Source: an uncultured bacterium (GTDB lineage Bacteria > Krumholzibacteriota > Krumholzibacteriia > LZORAL124-64-63). Taken from it: a stretch of 41,974 bases of DNA. Position numbers and translations under genes: made by a program. Of this stretch, positions 1 to 9,220 are shown piece by piece. The DNA lies in assembly GCA_937864225.1 (NCBI GenBank), contig CALMJK010000001.1:1-41974 (forward strand). The letters are read 5' to 3'. Position 1 is the first letter of the stretch. Each line of letters starts with the position of its first letter. Under the pieces are notes generated by a model. It made no database searches. It was given only the letters and a program-made list of their open reading frames with translations, and was not told the DNA's origin.

Positions 1-194
1 GTCGCCGGGTCGGCGGCGGCCGCCGCCGCGACGGGGCGGGCGCCGGCGTCGGCCGGCGGCGCGGCGGGCGCAGCGAGCTGCTCCGCGAGGATCCGCCGCG
101 CGCGGGCGACCAGATCGCTCAAAGCGGCGTCATCGGGCTCGGGCGCAGCCGTGGGTTCGGTCGTCTCGGCGGCCAAATCTCCCCCTGGGGCCAC
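1..194 (-). CDS. Partial hypothetical protein (N-terminal part, runs off window)
   Basis: An open frame enters from the window edge and reads right to left. GTG at 194-192 or TTG at 176-174 could be the start; the GTG has a purine-rich stretch upstream, and the TTG has a G-rich run only 3 nt away. The visible protein is acidic and alanine/proline-rich, with one short amphipathic helix (ALSDLVARARRILAEQL) followed by an Ala/Pro tract. That looks like the disordered N-terminus of a larger protein. I do not recognise a family, and only about 64 codons are visible, so coding status itself is uncertain. Confidence 0.4.
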   Translation of the reverse strand, partial: MAPGGDLAAETTEPTAAPEPDDAALSDLVARARRILAEQLAAPAAPPADAGARPVAAAAAADPA

Positions 195-242
195 CCGCCC
201 TGCTCGAACGGAGGGGGCGGGCGCGGCCTGAACGTCATTCTA

Positions 243-260
243 GCCGCCGCTTCCGGCGGC
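243..260 (-). terminator. Hairpin downstream of the five-gene secretion/TonB operon
   Basis: A 7-bp G/C stem (GCCGCCG / CGGCGGC) with a 4-nt loop lies about 50 nt past the stop of the NHL lipoprotein gene. There is no U-tract, so it would be a weak or factor-assisted terminator, or an mRNA 3'-end stabiliser. The call rests on position and symmetry only. Confidence 0.4.
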
Positions 261-311
261 GTCGAGAGCGGCCTTGCCGCCGCGCGTTTCGTGCCGGCGG
301 CACCGGAGCGG

Positions 312-1496
312 CTAGCTCGGGGGCGGCGGCGGCTCCTGGTTGATGTACTGGAAATGCTCCGCCGAGATGAACTTGCGCACCTCGCCCGTGCCCGGAGTGA
401 GCACGAACAGGTAGGCGCCGAAATTCACCTTGATGGAGCTGACGCGCCAGTCCACCACGCCCAGCGACGACGGCCCGGGCGATCGCTCGCTCGAGCCGAA
501 CAGCATGTCGTAGACGCCCTTGGCCGTGAAGATCTGCACGCGGTCGTTGCGGCTGTCGGCCACGAAGACGCGCCCGCTGCCGTCGACCGCGAGCGCCAGC
601 GGGACATCGAACTCGCCCTCGGCCGAACTGGGACCGCCCACCCAATCGGCCTCGCCGCATTCCGCCGCGTCGCCCAGCGTGAGATCGGCGGCGCACGCCG
701 GCTCGCACGTGGCCACGTCGAACGGCACCGCCAGACCCCGCAGCGGATCCTGCCCGTTCCAGTCGGGCTGCGTGTCGGTCTCGTCCGGGGTCGGGTCGAA
801 GCGGATGACCCAGTTGCGCGCCGTGTCGGCGTCGCACACCAGCAGCATGTCGCCGGCGTCGACGGCCATGCCGGCGGGCAGGTGGACCGAGCGGGCCCCC
901 TCGCCGTCGCTGCGCGCCAGGATGCCGTAGGGGATGAAACCGGTCTCGCCCGCCCCTTCGGTGTAGGCGTAGCGGTGAATCACGGTCGCCTGCGGGTCGG
1001 CGAGGTAGATGAAGGTGCGGGCGCCCGGCACGATTTCCACGCCCGTGCGGCACGCCGCGAGGGCGACGACGGCCTGCGTCTCGGACATGGTCGCGCTCGA
1101 GTCGACGGCCGCCAGATCGCTGGTGCGCAAGACCTTGACGCGCCTGGGCCCCTGCTCCCACACGAAGAGCAGGTCAGGCAGGTGGCCCGGACAGAACGCG
1201 ACGGGCTGCTGCAGGTCGTGCGCGCGCGCGATCTCGCCATAGGCGAGGTCGCGCTTGACCAGCGAACCATCACCCGACAGCACGAACAGGTTGTTGCTGA
1301 TCACCGCCAACTGTCGCGCCTGAGCCTCGGGGTAGATCTCGTCGAGACTGTAGGCGCTGATCGAGAAGAAACCCTCGGGTCGCGGCATCGCGATCTTGTC
1401 GCCGCACCCGCCCAGAAGCGGCGTTGCCGCCAGCAGGGCCGCCGCGACGGCCGCCGCGGCCCGAGGCCTCACCGCTTTGCCCCTCGGCGCGCTCAT
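312..1496 (-). CDS. NHL-type beta-propeller lipoprotein
   Basis: Predicted 394-aa exported lipoprotein. The N-terminus has basic residues, a hydrophobic stretch and a lipobox-like LLGGC, so the mature protein would be lipid-anchored. The body carries repeated blade-like segments; the clearest is GRVFVADSRNDRVQIFTAKG, a textbook NHL repeat, and a similar one starts near GDMLLVCDADTARNWVIRFD. It ends in a proline-rich tail. NHL/6-bladed propellers usually act as binding or scaffold domains, and no catalytic site is evident. The ATG overlaps the stop of the upstream PorV-like gene (ATGA), so it is the last cistron of a five-gene coupled operon. A role as the surface or periplasmic partner of the TonB receptor and PorV-like barrel is inference. 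Confidence 0.8.
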   Translation of the reverse strand: MSAPRGKAVRPRAAAAVAAALLAATPLLGGCGDKIAMPRPEGFFSISAYSLDEIYPEAQARQLAVISNNLFVLSGDGSLVKRDLAYGEIARAHDLQQPVAFCPGHLPDLLFVWEQGPRRVKVLRTSDLAAVDSSATMSETQAVVALAACRTGVEIVPGARTFIYLADPQATVIHRYAYTEGAGETGFIPYGILARSDGEGARSVHLPAGMAVDAGDMLLVCDADTARNWVIRFDPTPDETDTQPDWNGQDPLRGLAVPFDVATCEPACAADLTLGDAAECGEADWVGGPSSAEGEFDVPLALAVDGSGRVFVADSRNDRVQIFTAKGVYDMLFGSSERSPGPSSLGVVDWRVSSIKVNFGAYLFVLTPGTGEVRKFISAEHFQYINQEPPPPPS

Positions 1497-2512
1497 CGCG
1501 GCTTCCTCCCGAACAGCGGCGCCAAGTCGATCGAGACGTGGTGCATGACGCCGAACGTTCCCATGTCGCTGAAGGCGTAGTCCAGGCGCAGATCGAACCG
1601 GTCGGTTCCGGTCTGCACGCCGAAACCCGCCGCGAAACCGCCTTCGTCGCGGTTCGTCTCGAAACCGCCCCGCAGGAACAGGCGCCGGTCCAGACCCAGC
1701 TCGCCGCCGAGGCGGAAGCTCTCGGAGTAGTCGGAGGGATGGTTGAATTCGGCGGACGCGAGCAGTCCCACGCGCTTGGCGAGCGCGATCGTGTGGGCGA
1801 CGCCGAACGAGCCGGAAGTGGGCGCCGGGAAGCTCTGGAAATCGCCCGGCTGGCGGTAGCCCTCCGGCAGATCGGGCGCCTCGCCGCCCGGTGTGAGGTC
1901 CGAGCCGAAATTGCGGACCGCGAAGCCGACCCGCAGATCGCCGTGCCCGATGAAGTACAGGATGCCCAGGTCCATCAGGATCGAGCGCACCTCGAACTCG
2001 TCCAGGTTCTCCTGGTAGTACTTGACCGAGCCGCCGAGCGAGAAGCGGTCGGTCATGGCGCGCGCCAGCGTCAGGCCGAGGAAGTACTGGTCGGCGCGGA
2101 ACGTCTGGCCGGTCCCCTCCTGATGCAGCTCCGTGGTGCGGGGGATCTCGCCCGAGCGCAGCATTCCGCCCGCGATTCCGTAGCCGAAATTCTGCCCGCG
2201 CTGGTGCCAGGCCGCGTAGTCGAGGTCGATGCCGGCGGCGTACTCGGTGTGCGACAGGAACGCATTGCGCCGCGCCGGCGTGCGCATGATGGCGGCGGGA
2301 TTCCAGAAGATCGACGAGCCGTCGGTGGCGCACGCGACGTACGCCTGGCCCAGCGCCACGCCGCGCGCTCCCACGGGCAGGCGCAGGAACTGGGCGCCGG
2401 CCGTGCCCACGTTTTCGTCGCCGTAGAGCGCGAGGATGTCGCCGGCCCAGGCCGATCCGCCCGCTCCGAGGGCGAGGGCGATCACGAGCATGACAAACGC
2501 CGCGCGGCTCAC
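1493..2512 (-). CDS. PorV/PorQ-family outer-membrane barrel protein
   Basis: Predicted 339-aa outer-membrane beta-barrel. The chosen GTG overlaps the TonB-receptor stop (GTGA). It gives a good signal peptide (VSRAAFVMLVIALALGAGGSAWA), which the longer open frame would bury. Features of the PorV/PorQ (UPF0164-like) family are the early FLRLPVGARGVALGQAYVA segment, the SSIFWNPAA motif, alternating strands, and the late LRLDYAFSDMGTFGVMHHVSI strand. In Bacteroidetes PorV shuttles type IX secretion substrates; outside them, homologues occur widely in FCB phyla without proven function. Sitting in one operon with a protein that has a type-A-like C-terminal sorting domain supports a secretion-linked role. 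Family call fairly sure, function inferred. Confidence 0.82.
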   Translation of the reverse strand: MSRAAFVMLVIALALGAGGSAWAGDILALYGDENVGTAGAQFLRLPVGARGVALGQAYVACATDGSSIFWNPAAIMRTPARRNAFLSHTEYAAGIDLDYAAWHQRGQNFGYGIAGGMLRSGEIPRTTELHQEGTGQTFRADQYFLGLTLARAMTDRFSLGGSVKYYQENLDEFEVRSILMDLGILYFIGHGDLRVGFAVRNFGSDLTPGGEAPDLPEGYRQPGDFQSFPAPTSGSFGVAHTIALAKRVGLLASAEFNHPSDYSESFRLGGELGLDRRLFLRGGFETNRDEGGFAAGFGVQTGTDRFDLRLDYAFSDMGTFGVMHHVSIDLAPLFGRKPR

Positions 2513-5433
2513 CACGACCACGTCACCCCCATCAGCATCATGCGCGGGTCCACGACGTAGCTGGGGTCGACCACGCTCACGGCGTACTCGGGCGAATCGG
2601 TGGTTAAGAGCGGCGCCTCGGCATCGGATTGCTGATAATAGTCGGCCCAGCGATCCGTCCATTGCGGATTGTAGTCGCCGATCGCGTAGCCCTCGCCGGT
2701 CCAGGGGTTGATGCGGCGGTAGTTCCTGTGATTGAGGATGTTACGGCCCTCGAAGAAAATCGTCAGCCGCTCCCGCCGGCCCAGATTCCAGTACTTGTTC
2801 AGGCGCAGATTCAGCGTGCTGCGCACGGGTCCGATCCCCGCGTTGTAGTCGCCCGACACGTACTGGCCGGCGGCGACATACTCTCGCGGGGTGTAGCGCT
2901 GGCCGGCCTCCGCCGTGAAGAGCAGATTGGCGCTCCAGTTGGCCGGCAGCCGGCGCCCGAACAGCACGGGGCGATGTTTCTCGAACACCGAGAAGTCGAG
3001 GCTCATCGACACGGACCACGGGCGGTCCCACAGCAGCGGCGTGCGCGTGAGGCCGCCGATCGAGGCCGTCGGGCTGTAGGCCTCGTCGTAGATCGCCAGC
3101 AGGTAGGCCTCCTCGGCGGAGCTGTTGGTGCCGGTGCTGCGCGACAGCTCGAGCGTGGCCGAGCCGGACAGCCAGCTCGTCGTGCGCTTGACCACGCTCA
3201 GCTCGACGCCGAGGCTCCGCGCCGAATCGCCGTTGAAGTACCGGACCGGCTGCACCGTGACCGTGCCGGTGTCGTTGGGATCCGGGGTCTCCTCGGCGCC
3301 GATGTCCACGGCGGCCAGTTGCACCGACTTGGCGTAGCCGTAGATGTCGCGGTTGAAGAAAGTGACGCCGAAGCTCCACAGCCCGTCGAATTCGTGCTGC
3401 AAACCGGTCTCGTACTCGACCGTGATCTTGGGGTCGAGATTGGGATTGCCCAACAGCTGCACCTTCGTGGCCGACTGCGCCTCGAGCTGCGGGTAGACGT
3501 AGGCGAAACGCGGCCACTGTGAAAAATGGCCGTAGTTGAAGAAGAACTTGTCCCGCTCGGTGACCGGGAAGCTCATGCCCAGCCGCGGCGAGAGGCGAGC
3601 CTTCCAGCGCCGGCCGAGCGCGCCGACCGTGCTGTTCTCGAAATCCTGCACCATGTCCGGGTAGATGAACAGGTACTGGTCGGCGTTCTCCATCACCTGC
3701 TCGACCTCGCGCCCCGGCGCCCAGAAATCCGCCCTCACCCCCGCGTTCATGAGCATGCCGCGATACGTGATCGTGTCCTGGAAATAAGCGGCGCCCACGA
3801 CCGGATGGACCTTGAAGAGGTCCTCCTGGATGCCGAGCTTGCCCGCCGGCGGCGAGCCGAGCGAAGACTGCAGGTCGACGAGCTGCATCTCGGTGAACGA
3901 CAAGTCGAAGCCGGTTTTGAACTGGTTCACGTGCGATTTCATGAACGCGTACGAGCCCTTCGCGGTCCACTGTTCGGCGAAATGGTCGTGCCAGCGGTCC
4001 GCGCCGCCGTAAGCCAGGGAAAACGGCTCGGCGGGGGCGTCGATCAAGGCGTACGTGCTGAAGTCGTCGTTGCCGTTCACGTTGGCGTGCAGGCGGTTGA
4101 AATTGCGCCCCAGCGTGAACTCGACGAAATCGTTCTCGCCCAGGACCTGCCGGTAATAGAGCTGCGTCAGGATGTTCTCGCTGGAAAAGACCAGGTACCG
4201 GTCGAGGCCGAACAGGAACGGACGCGGGAACCCCTCTCCCGGCAGATCGAAGCCCTGGCCGATGCCGACCTGACGGCTCGCCGTCAGGTTGATCTTGTGC
4301 CGCGGCGTGATGTGCCAGGACCATTTGGCCAGGCCGTTCCAATCGTCCTCCTGGCGCGGCGACAGCCAGCCCGGGTAGATCGGCGACTCGAGATCGTGCT
4401 GGCGCGAGAAGATGGGCAGATAGCCGTCGCGCAGGTCGGCCGATCCGCTCAGCAGCAGATACTGGCGGCCCGGCAGGCCGAGGCCGGCGCGGCGCAGGGC
4501 CTCGCTCAAGGGGTCCGGGCCCGAAAGGGAGGCCTTGATCACGTCGATGTTCTGCGGCTCTTCGAAACGTCCCAGATCGCGCCAGTCGACGTAGTCGTCC
4601 TTGGGAACGTAGGTCAGATAATCCCGTTTCCAGCTCACCTGGCCCGACCAGCGATCGCCGCCCTCCTTGGTCGAGACGTTCACCACGCCCGACACGGCCT
4701 GCCCGTGCTCGGCGTTGAAGCCCCCGGTGAGGATCTCGATCTCGTTGATGATGGAGGGATCGATCTGGTAGCCGTAGCCCCCGCCCGCGAGAGGGTCGTT
4801 GACCGAGATGCCGTCGACCACGAACTGCGTGTCGTCGGCGCGGCCGCCGCGGATGTGGATCTCGTTGTCCTGGACGGTGACGCCGGCCTGCGTGTCGAGC
4901 ATGTCCACAACGTTGTCGACGGGCATGGCGGACAGTTGCCGGGCCGACAGGCGGTGCACGCTCCCCGTCTTCTCGACTTCGATCAGTCGCCGCTCGGCGT
5001 CGACGTCGATCGGGTCCATCAGGATGGCCTGCACGGCCAGCGAGAAATCGACTTGCGCGATCTCCCCCGGCCCGACCGTGACCAGGCGATCGCCGGTCTC
5101 GTACGAGATGTACGACGCGCGCACGGTGTAGGTGCCGGGGCGCAGCCCCCGCAGCGCGTAGTAGCCGTCGTTGAAGGCCATGGTGCCCAGGCTCGTGCCG
5201 GCGATGTAGACATTCGTGTACGAGAGCGGCTCGCCGGTCTCGCGATCCCGCACGAAGCCCTTGATCGTGCCCGGGGCTTGCGACACGAGGCTCGGGGCGC
5301 CGCGACGGTCGCTCGGCGCGGCGCTTTCGACGCCCGCTGAAGCCTCGCCGGCCCCGGCGGCCGCCGGCCCCAGCAACCCCGCCACCGCGATCGCCAGGAG
5401 AACGCGGGCGCTGTGTCTGTCGCGCCGCGTCAA
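2509..5433 (-). CDS. TonB-dependent receptor with carboxypeptidase-regulatory-like N-terminal domain
   Basis: Predicted 974-aa outer-membrane receptor. Order: signal peptide (about 1-28), carboxypeptidase-regulatory-like beta-sandwich (about 55-133, GTIKGFVRDRETGEPLSYTNV), plug domain (about 150-260, with HIRGGRADDTQFVVDGI and EIEILTGGFNAEHGQAVSGV), then a long barrel ending in an aromatic residue (VTWSW) as expected for BAM recognition. The start is TTG at 5433-5431, overlapping the preceding stop (TTGA), with a GGGGGTGG ribosome site 8 nt upstream; no ATG fits the signal peptide. This architecture matches SusC-like and 'TonB-dependent receptor' proteins of FCB bacteria, which import large ligands with energy from TonB/ExbBD. 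The substrate cannot be told from sequence. No SusD-like partner is adjacent; the lipoprotein-like gene upstream and the propeller downstream may fill that place. Confidence 0.9.
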   Translation of the reverse strand: MTRRDRHSARVLLAIAVAGLLGPAAAGAGEASAGVESAAPSDRRGAPSLVSQAPGTIKGFVRDRETGEPLSYTNVYIAGTSLGTMAFNDGYYALRGLRPGTYTVRASYISYETGDRLVTVGPGEIAQVDFSLAVQAILMDPIDVDAERRLIEVEKTGSVHRLSARQLSAMPVDNVVDMLDTQAGVTVQDNEIHIRGGRADDTQFVVDGISVNDPLAGGGYGYQIDPSIINEIEILTGGFNAEHGQAVSGVVNVSTKEGGDRWSGQVSWKRDYLTYVPKDDYVDWRDLGRFEEPQNIDVIKASLSGPDPLSEALRRAGLGLPGRQYLLLSGSADLRDGYLPIFSRQHDLESPIYPGWLSPRQEDDWNGLAKWSWHITPRHKINLTASRQVGIGQGFDLPGEGFPRPFLFGLDRYLVFSSENILTQLYYRQVLGENDFVEFTLGRNFNRLHANVNGNDDFSTYALIDAPAEPFSLAYGGADRWHDHFAEQWTAKGSYAFMKSHVNQFKTGFDLSFTEMQLVDLQSSLGSPPAGKLGIQEDLFKVHPVVGAAYFQDTITYRGMLMNAGVRADFWAPGREVEQVMENADQYLFIYPDMVQDFENSTVGALGRRWKARLSPRLGMSFPVTERDKFFFNYGHFSQWPRFAYVYPQLEAQSATKVQLLGNPNLDPKITVEYETGLQHEFDGLWSFGVTFFNRDIYGYAKSVQLAAVDIGAEETPDPNDTGTVTVQPVRYFNGDSARSLGVELSVVKRTTSWLSGSATLELSRSTGTNSSAEEAYLLAIYDEAYSPTASIGGLTRTPLLWDRPWSVSMSLDFSVFEKHRPVLFGRRLPANWSANLLFTAEAGQRYTPREYVAAGQYVSGDYNAGIGPVRSTLNLRLNKYWNLGRRERLTIFFEGRNILNHRNYRRINPWTGEGYAIGDYNPQWTDRWADYYQQSDAEAPLLTTDSPEYAVSVVDPSYVVDPRMMLMGVTWSW

Positions 5434-6998
5434 GGGACCGCCACCCCCAGTTCGTGCCTGAGCACCGCGCCCAGCGCCGCCGTGGCCTGGGCGGGGTCGA
5501 ACGACTCGAGCTGCAGCGACAGCAGGACCACGCTCGCCAGCGGCGTGGTCGGCGACAACGCCGGTCGTCGCACGCCCACGATCGGCTCGTAGGGCGGCCG
5601 CAGATCGTACTGGTAATATTCCAGCTTGTAGATGGTCTCGGTGCCCGTGCGCGGGACCACGCCCAGCGCCTGGCGGTTGAAACTGTCGTTGGAGGCGAAG
5701 GCGGGCAGCGTCACGCGCTGCCCGAGAGCCTGCCGGCCGATCGGCACGTTCACGGCGCTCGCCGGCGCGGCCGTCGTGCTGATGCCCAGCACGTTCGTCA
5801 CGAATCCGGGCGGCAGAACGTTCGTCGCCACCGATCCCGTGGCCGATTTGGACACCAGCAGGAAACGCCCCGGCGCGATCTCCGGCTCGGGCGGGACGAG
5901 ATAGTCCCCCAGCGCCGTGTTGGCTCCGCCCGCCGTGACCGCCCATTTCAAATTGAGCGACGCGGCGCCCCCGGTAAACCAGAGCACGACCGGAAACTGG
6001 CGGAACGTGTCGCGCAGGACCCACGGTTGGTCGGGCAGCCCCGGCTCGCTCAATTCCGGCCGCTCGGGATCGTCGCCGAGCGGACTGCTCACGTTGTAGA
6101 GCGACCAGCCGTCCGCGCCGAACAGGGCGTTCATGGCCGGCGCGTAGAATCCCGTGTAGGTGCTGGGGCCGGAATCCGCGACCAGCAGCACCGGGCCGCG
6201 GGCCTCGATCACCTTCCAGGAATGCCGCTGCCGCGCCTCGGCGCGCGCCTCGTCGCGGACCGCGACGGTCAGCGTGCGTCGCGCCGCCGGCGGCATGCCG
6301 ACCAGGGCGATCGAGAAGGTCCACGCCTCGGGGTCGTCGAACGGCTTGCGCACCCGGCACAGCACGGGGTCGGCGCCCGGCTCGCCCGCGGCCCGCACGA
6401 CCGTCGTGTCCGCGGTGTCGAGCCAGTACGTCAGCGAGTCGTCCATGGTCTCGTTGCCGTCCAGATCGAGCGCGAAGAACCGGAAGTTGGCCGCCGCGTA
6501 GCTCCAGCGCACGGTGTCGAAATCCGCCTGGAAGTTGACGACCGGCGGAAAGTTCCGCAGCGGAAAGTACTGGGCGACCGTGTCGCTCAGGGCCCCGCGA
6601 TCGTCGCGGCAGGCCAGGCGCACGGTGGCCTCGGCATGACCGAAATCGTCCGTCGTGAAGGTCATGGTCGTGTCCGTGCGCGTGGTCGTGTCCCACGGCG
6701 CCGGCACGCCGCGCAGCGTCTCGATCGAGACGAAGTACGCCTCGACTCTCCCGTCGGCGTCGCTGCCGCTCCAGTGGAAGGTGCGACGGTAATAGCTCGT
6801 GGCGTTCAGCGTATCGCCGAGCGCGGACGTCGCGAATATGCGCGCGACGGGCGGCTGATTGGGCAGCGTGTCGGGATCGAACGGAGCGTTCGTGCAGCCC
6901 TGCCCGCACAGGACCAGGGCCGCCAAGGCGCCCCACGCCACCGCGCCGCAGGCGACGAGGCGCCGCGATCCACCAAGCCGTCGCGCGCGACGTCTCAT
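5430..6998 (-). CDS. Exported, probable lipoprotein with Ig-like and Rossmann-like segments
   Basis: Predicted 522 aa. A basic N-terminus and hydrophobic core end in LCGQGC, giving a weak lipobox, so secretion is likely and lipidation possible. Two Ig-like modules follow: the first starts at NQPPVARIFA and contains FHWSGSDADGRVEAYFVSIE, the second starts near FPPVVNFQADFD. The central third (GPVLLVADSGPSTYTGFY, later FPVVLWFTGGAA and GRFLLVSKSA) resembles a glutamine-amidotransferase-like Rossmann fold seen in secreted proteins of unknown role, but no catalytic Cys/His pair is evident. ATG overlaps the stop of the upstream gene (ATGA). I do not recognise a named family; position between a sorting-domain protein and a TonB receptor suggests a surface substrate-binding role, which is inference. 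Confidence 0.75.
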   Translation of the reverse strand: MRRRARRLGGSRRLVACGAVAWGALAALVLCGQGCTNAPFDPDTLPNQPPVARIFATSALGDTLNATSYYRRTFHWSGSDADGRVEAYFVSIETLRGVPAPWDTTTRTDTTMTFTTDDFGHAEATVRLACRDDRGALSDTVAQYFPLRNFPPVVNFQADFDTVRWSYAAANFRFFALDLDGNETMDDSLTYWLDTADTTVVRAAGEPGADPVLCRVRKPFDDPEAWTFSIALVGMPPAARRTLTVAVRDEARAEARQRHSWKVIEARGPVLLVADSGPSTYTGFYAPAMNALFGADGWSLYNVSSPLGDDPERPELSEPGLPDQPWVLRDTFRQFPVVLWFTGGAASLNLKWAVTAGGANTALGDYLVPPEPEIAPGRFLLVSKSATGSVATNVLPPGFVTNVLGISTTAAPASAVNVPIGRQALGQRVTLPAFASNDSFNRQALGVVPRTGTETIYKLEYYQYDLRPPYEPIVGVRRPALSPTTPLASVVLLSLQLESFDPAQATAALGAVLRHELGVAVP

Positions 6999-8938
6999 TT
7001 GATGATCACCAGCTTCCCGCGCTGCAGATCGCCCGTGCTCAGGTCCTGCACGACGTACACATACAGACCGGTGGCGATCGCGCGCGTGGGCTCGCTGAGC
7101 AGGTCCCACGGCTCGGTGCCCGACGTGGGATCGTCGTGCCAGAGCGTGCGCACCAGGTCGCCGGCCAGGTTGAAGACCTGGATGCGACAGCGGACCGGCA
7201 GCCCGGTGAACCAGATCTTGCGCGAGAGCTCGACCTCGCCGCGCGGCGAATCGTAGAGCGAGGCGACCCGATAGGGGTTCGGATACACGCCGACCGCGCG
7301 CGGATCCTCGGCCGTGGACGGCGCCGAGCCGGGATAGACCAGTTGCGCGTTCTCGTTGAAGCCGCTCTGATACTCGGGCAGCCCCGCCTCGAGATCGGGC
7401 GCCGAGAACGAGACGACCGAGTACCAGTACGGGAAGCCGTCGAGCAAGTGATCGTCGATGAACTCGCGTCGGTCCAGCGCGTTGAGAGGAGGCAGCCCGG
7501 TGTCGAACCCGATGCCGTCGATCTGGTCGTACTGCGCGACGAGCGTGGCGATGCGGTACGGATCGTCGGTGATCGCCTCGCCCTGGAAGCGGTAGATGCG
7601 GTAGCCCTGAAAATCGGGGCGCCCCGTGATCGCGCTGATGTGGTGCTCGGGAGATCGCAGCGCCGGATCCTCCGCGTCCGGATCGCCGGGCGGCCAGCTC
7701 AGCAGCACGCGATCGTTGTCGGTCGCGACCTGCAGCCGGGGCGACGGCGGTCCGCTCGGAATGCTGAACCCCTGATCGTAGGCCAGCTGGGCGATCCTGC
7801 CATTGGCCAGCAGCGCCAGCGAGTCGGCGGCGCAGACGACCGCGAAGGTGACGTGAATGGTGTCGTCGGGGGCCAGGAAGGGGAACGGCCCGGTCGAGAG
7901 CATGGCGACCCAGTCGGAGGCGAGCGTGAAATTCTCGACCGCGGTCTGTCCAACGTCGAAATCGCCGTTGGCCATGATCTGGTACTTGCCGGGGCGCTCC
8001 TCTTCGTACTCCGTGCCCGGATTCACGACGTAGATGTCGTCCTCCGCCGGCACGTTGCGGAAGCGCCAGGCGTTGTAGCTGACCGGGGACCGCTCCGCCT
8101 GAGGCGCGACCGCCGGCATCGCGCCCAGCAGCCGCCCGCCCACCCAGGAGGTGGCCATCTTGTCGTCGCCGTCGTCGTCGCGCTCGTACATCATCCAGAT
8201 GGCCGGGTCGCCGGCGACGTCGCCCGGGCGCCAGCCGCCGTTCATGTCGTCGTAATAATTCCAGCGCACGGGCGCCTGAGGATCGTAGGGGTTGGTGACC
8301 GTGGTGTTCCCGACCGTCGTGTCGGTCCAGTACCCGACGTAGACGTCGCGCAGCTCGCCCCCCGAGATGTTGATGATGGAGTAGTCGAGGATGACGAAGT
8401 CGTCGGCGTACGGGTTGCCCCAGGCCAGCGCCCGCAGCACGACCTTCAAGCCCAGGGGAACGTGGTTGCCCGATTCGATCGTGGCGTAGTCGTCGAAGAC
8501 GACCTGGATGTGCTGCGTGGCCAACGCGCGGGGATCGTACTGGTCGCTGTTCTGGCTGTTGGACCAGACGTAGACCGGCTCGCCCGCCGCGTCCTGGAAT
8601 TCCCGCACCTCGTCGCCGGCGACCAGGTTCGCGGCGTCCTGGGCGCCGGTCGAAACGTGAATCGTGCCGTCGGGCGCGACGGCCCCCACCCACAGACCAC
8701 CCATGAACACGTGTTCGACGTGGCTGCGCAGGGGGTACTCGCAGGAAGGCTGGCTCGGGTTCGAGAACGCGTTGCCGACATAGCCGAGATTGGTGACGGA
8801 CAGGCCCACCAGCCCGGCGCCCGTGACCAGGTCCTTGCGCGGATCGGCCCGCGCGGCGCCCGCGCCCAGCGCGGCCGCCAGGAGCCCGACGAGGATGATC
8901 CGGAGCGGGCGCTGGCGCGCCCGAAGCGCCTTGGACAC
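6995..8938 (-). CDS. Large secreted protein with fibronectin-III-like and C-terminal type-A-like sorting domains
   Basis: Predicted 647 aa. GTG start with GGAGG 7 nt upstream; the open frame continues upstream but without a signal peptide. Signal peptide about 1-33. The body is Asp/Tyr-rich and beta-strand-like. A fibronectin-III-like module lies near PRLQVATDNDRVLLSWPPGD and GYRIYRF. The last ~95 residues begin VGVYPNPYR, contain IQVFNLAGDLVRTLW and GLYVYVVQD, and end GKLVIIK. The YPNP opening, NLAG/LVRTL strand and terminal K-V-I-I-K are the usual signs of FlgD-Ig-like or T9SS type A sorting domains. First gene of the coupled five-gene operon. Likely exported across the outer membrane, perhaps by the PorV-like barrel encoded three genes on; substrate unknown. 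Confidence 0.8.
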   Translation of the reverse strand: MSKALRARQRPLRIILVGLLAAALGAGAARADPRKDLVTGAGLVGLSVTNLGYVGNAFSNPSQPSCEYPLRSHVEHVFMGGLWVGAVAPDGTIHVSTGAQDAANLVAGDEVREFQDAAGEPVYVWSNSQNSDQYDPRALATQHIQVVFDDYATIESGNHVPLGLKVVLRALAWGNPYADDFVILDYSIINISGGELRDVYVGYWTDTTVGNTTVTNPYDPQAPVRWNYYDDMNGGWRPGDVAGDPAIWMMYERDDDGDDKMATSWVGGRLLGAMPAVAPQAERSPVSYNAWRFRNVPAEDDIYVVNPGTEYEEERPGKYQIMANGDFDVGQTAVENFTLASDWVAMLSTGPFPFLAPDDTIHVTFAVVCAADSLALLANGRIAQLAYDQGFSIPSGPPSPRLQVATDNDRVLLSWPPGDPDAEDPALRSPEHHISAITGRPDFQGYRIYRFQGEAITDDPYRIATLVAQYDQIDGIGFDTGLPPLNALDRREFIDDHLLDGFPYWYSVVSFSAPDLEAGLPEYQSGFNENAQLVYPGSAPSTAEDPRAVGVYPNPYRVASLYDSPRGEVELSRKIWFTGLPVRCRIQVFNLAGDLVRTLWHDDPTSGTEPWDLLSEPTRAIATGLYVYVVQDLSTGDLQRGKLVIIK

Positions 8939-9040
8939 CGCAACCCTCCGAGGATTCCCGGCCGCCGAGGCAAGAAGGAGCGGCGCGAGCGGACCGGGTC
9001 GTGCCGCCACGAAGCGCCCCCGCCGGGCGCGTGGCCGTTG

Positions 9041-9070
9041 AAAGTAGACCCGACCGACCCGGAAAGTCAA
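9041..9070 (-). promoter_or_regulatory. Sigma70-like promoter for the five-gene operon
   Basis: Read on the minus strand: TTGACT (-35), 18-nt spacer, TACTTT (-10). The predicted start leaves a leader of roughly 95 nt before the GTG at 8938. It is the only good match in the 282-nt divergent intergenic space on this strand. Confidence 0.5.
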
Positions 9071-9122
9071 CACGCGCAGAGGCGTGTCCGCGACGCCCGC
9101 CCGCCCGGGAGGCGACGGCGCG

Positions 9123-9151
9123 TTGTGCCCGGAGCCGGTCGCGGTTATCTT
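9123..9151 (+). promoter_or_regulatory. Sigma70-like promoter for the mut7-C/amidase genes
   Basis: TTGTGC (-35), 17-nt spacer, TATCTT (-10), with a short AT-richer patch in otherwise very GC-rich DNA. The predicted leader is about 60 nt to the ATG at 9221. It is back-to-back with the minus-strand promoter at 9041-9070. Confidence 0.5.
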
Positions 9152-9220
9152 GGCTTGCGATCGCCGCCCGCCGGCGCGCGCCGCGCGCCGCACCGCCCTG
9201 CCCCGAGCCCGGAGACCGCC

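Noticed and set aside
1424..2560. Plus-strand open frame across the PorV-like gene
   Set aside because: Composition of a shadow frame; the minus-strand product has a signal peptide, family motifs and coupled start.
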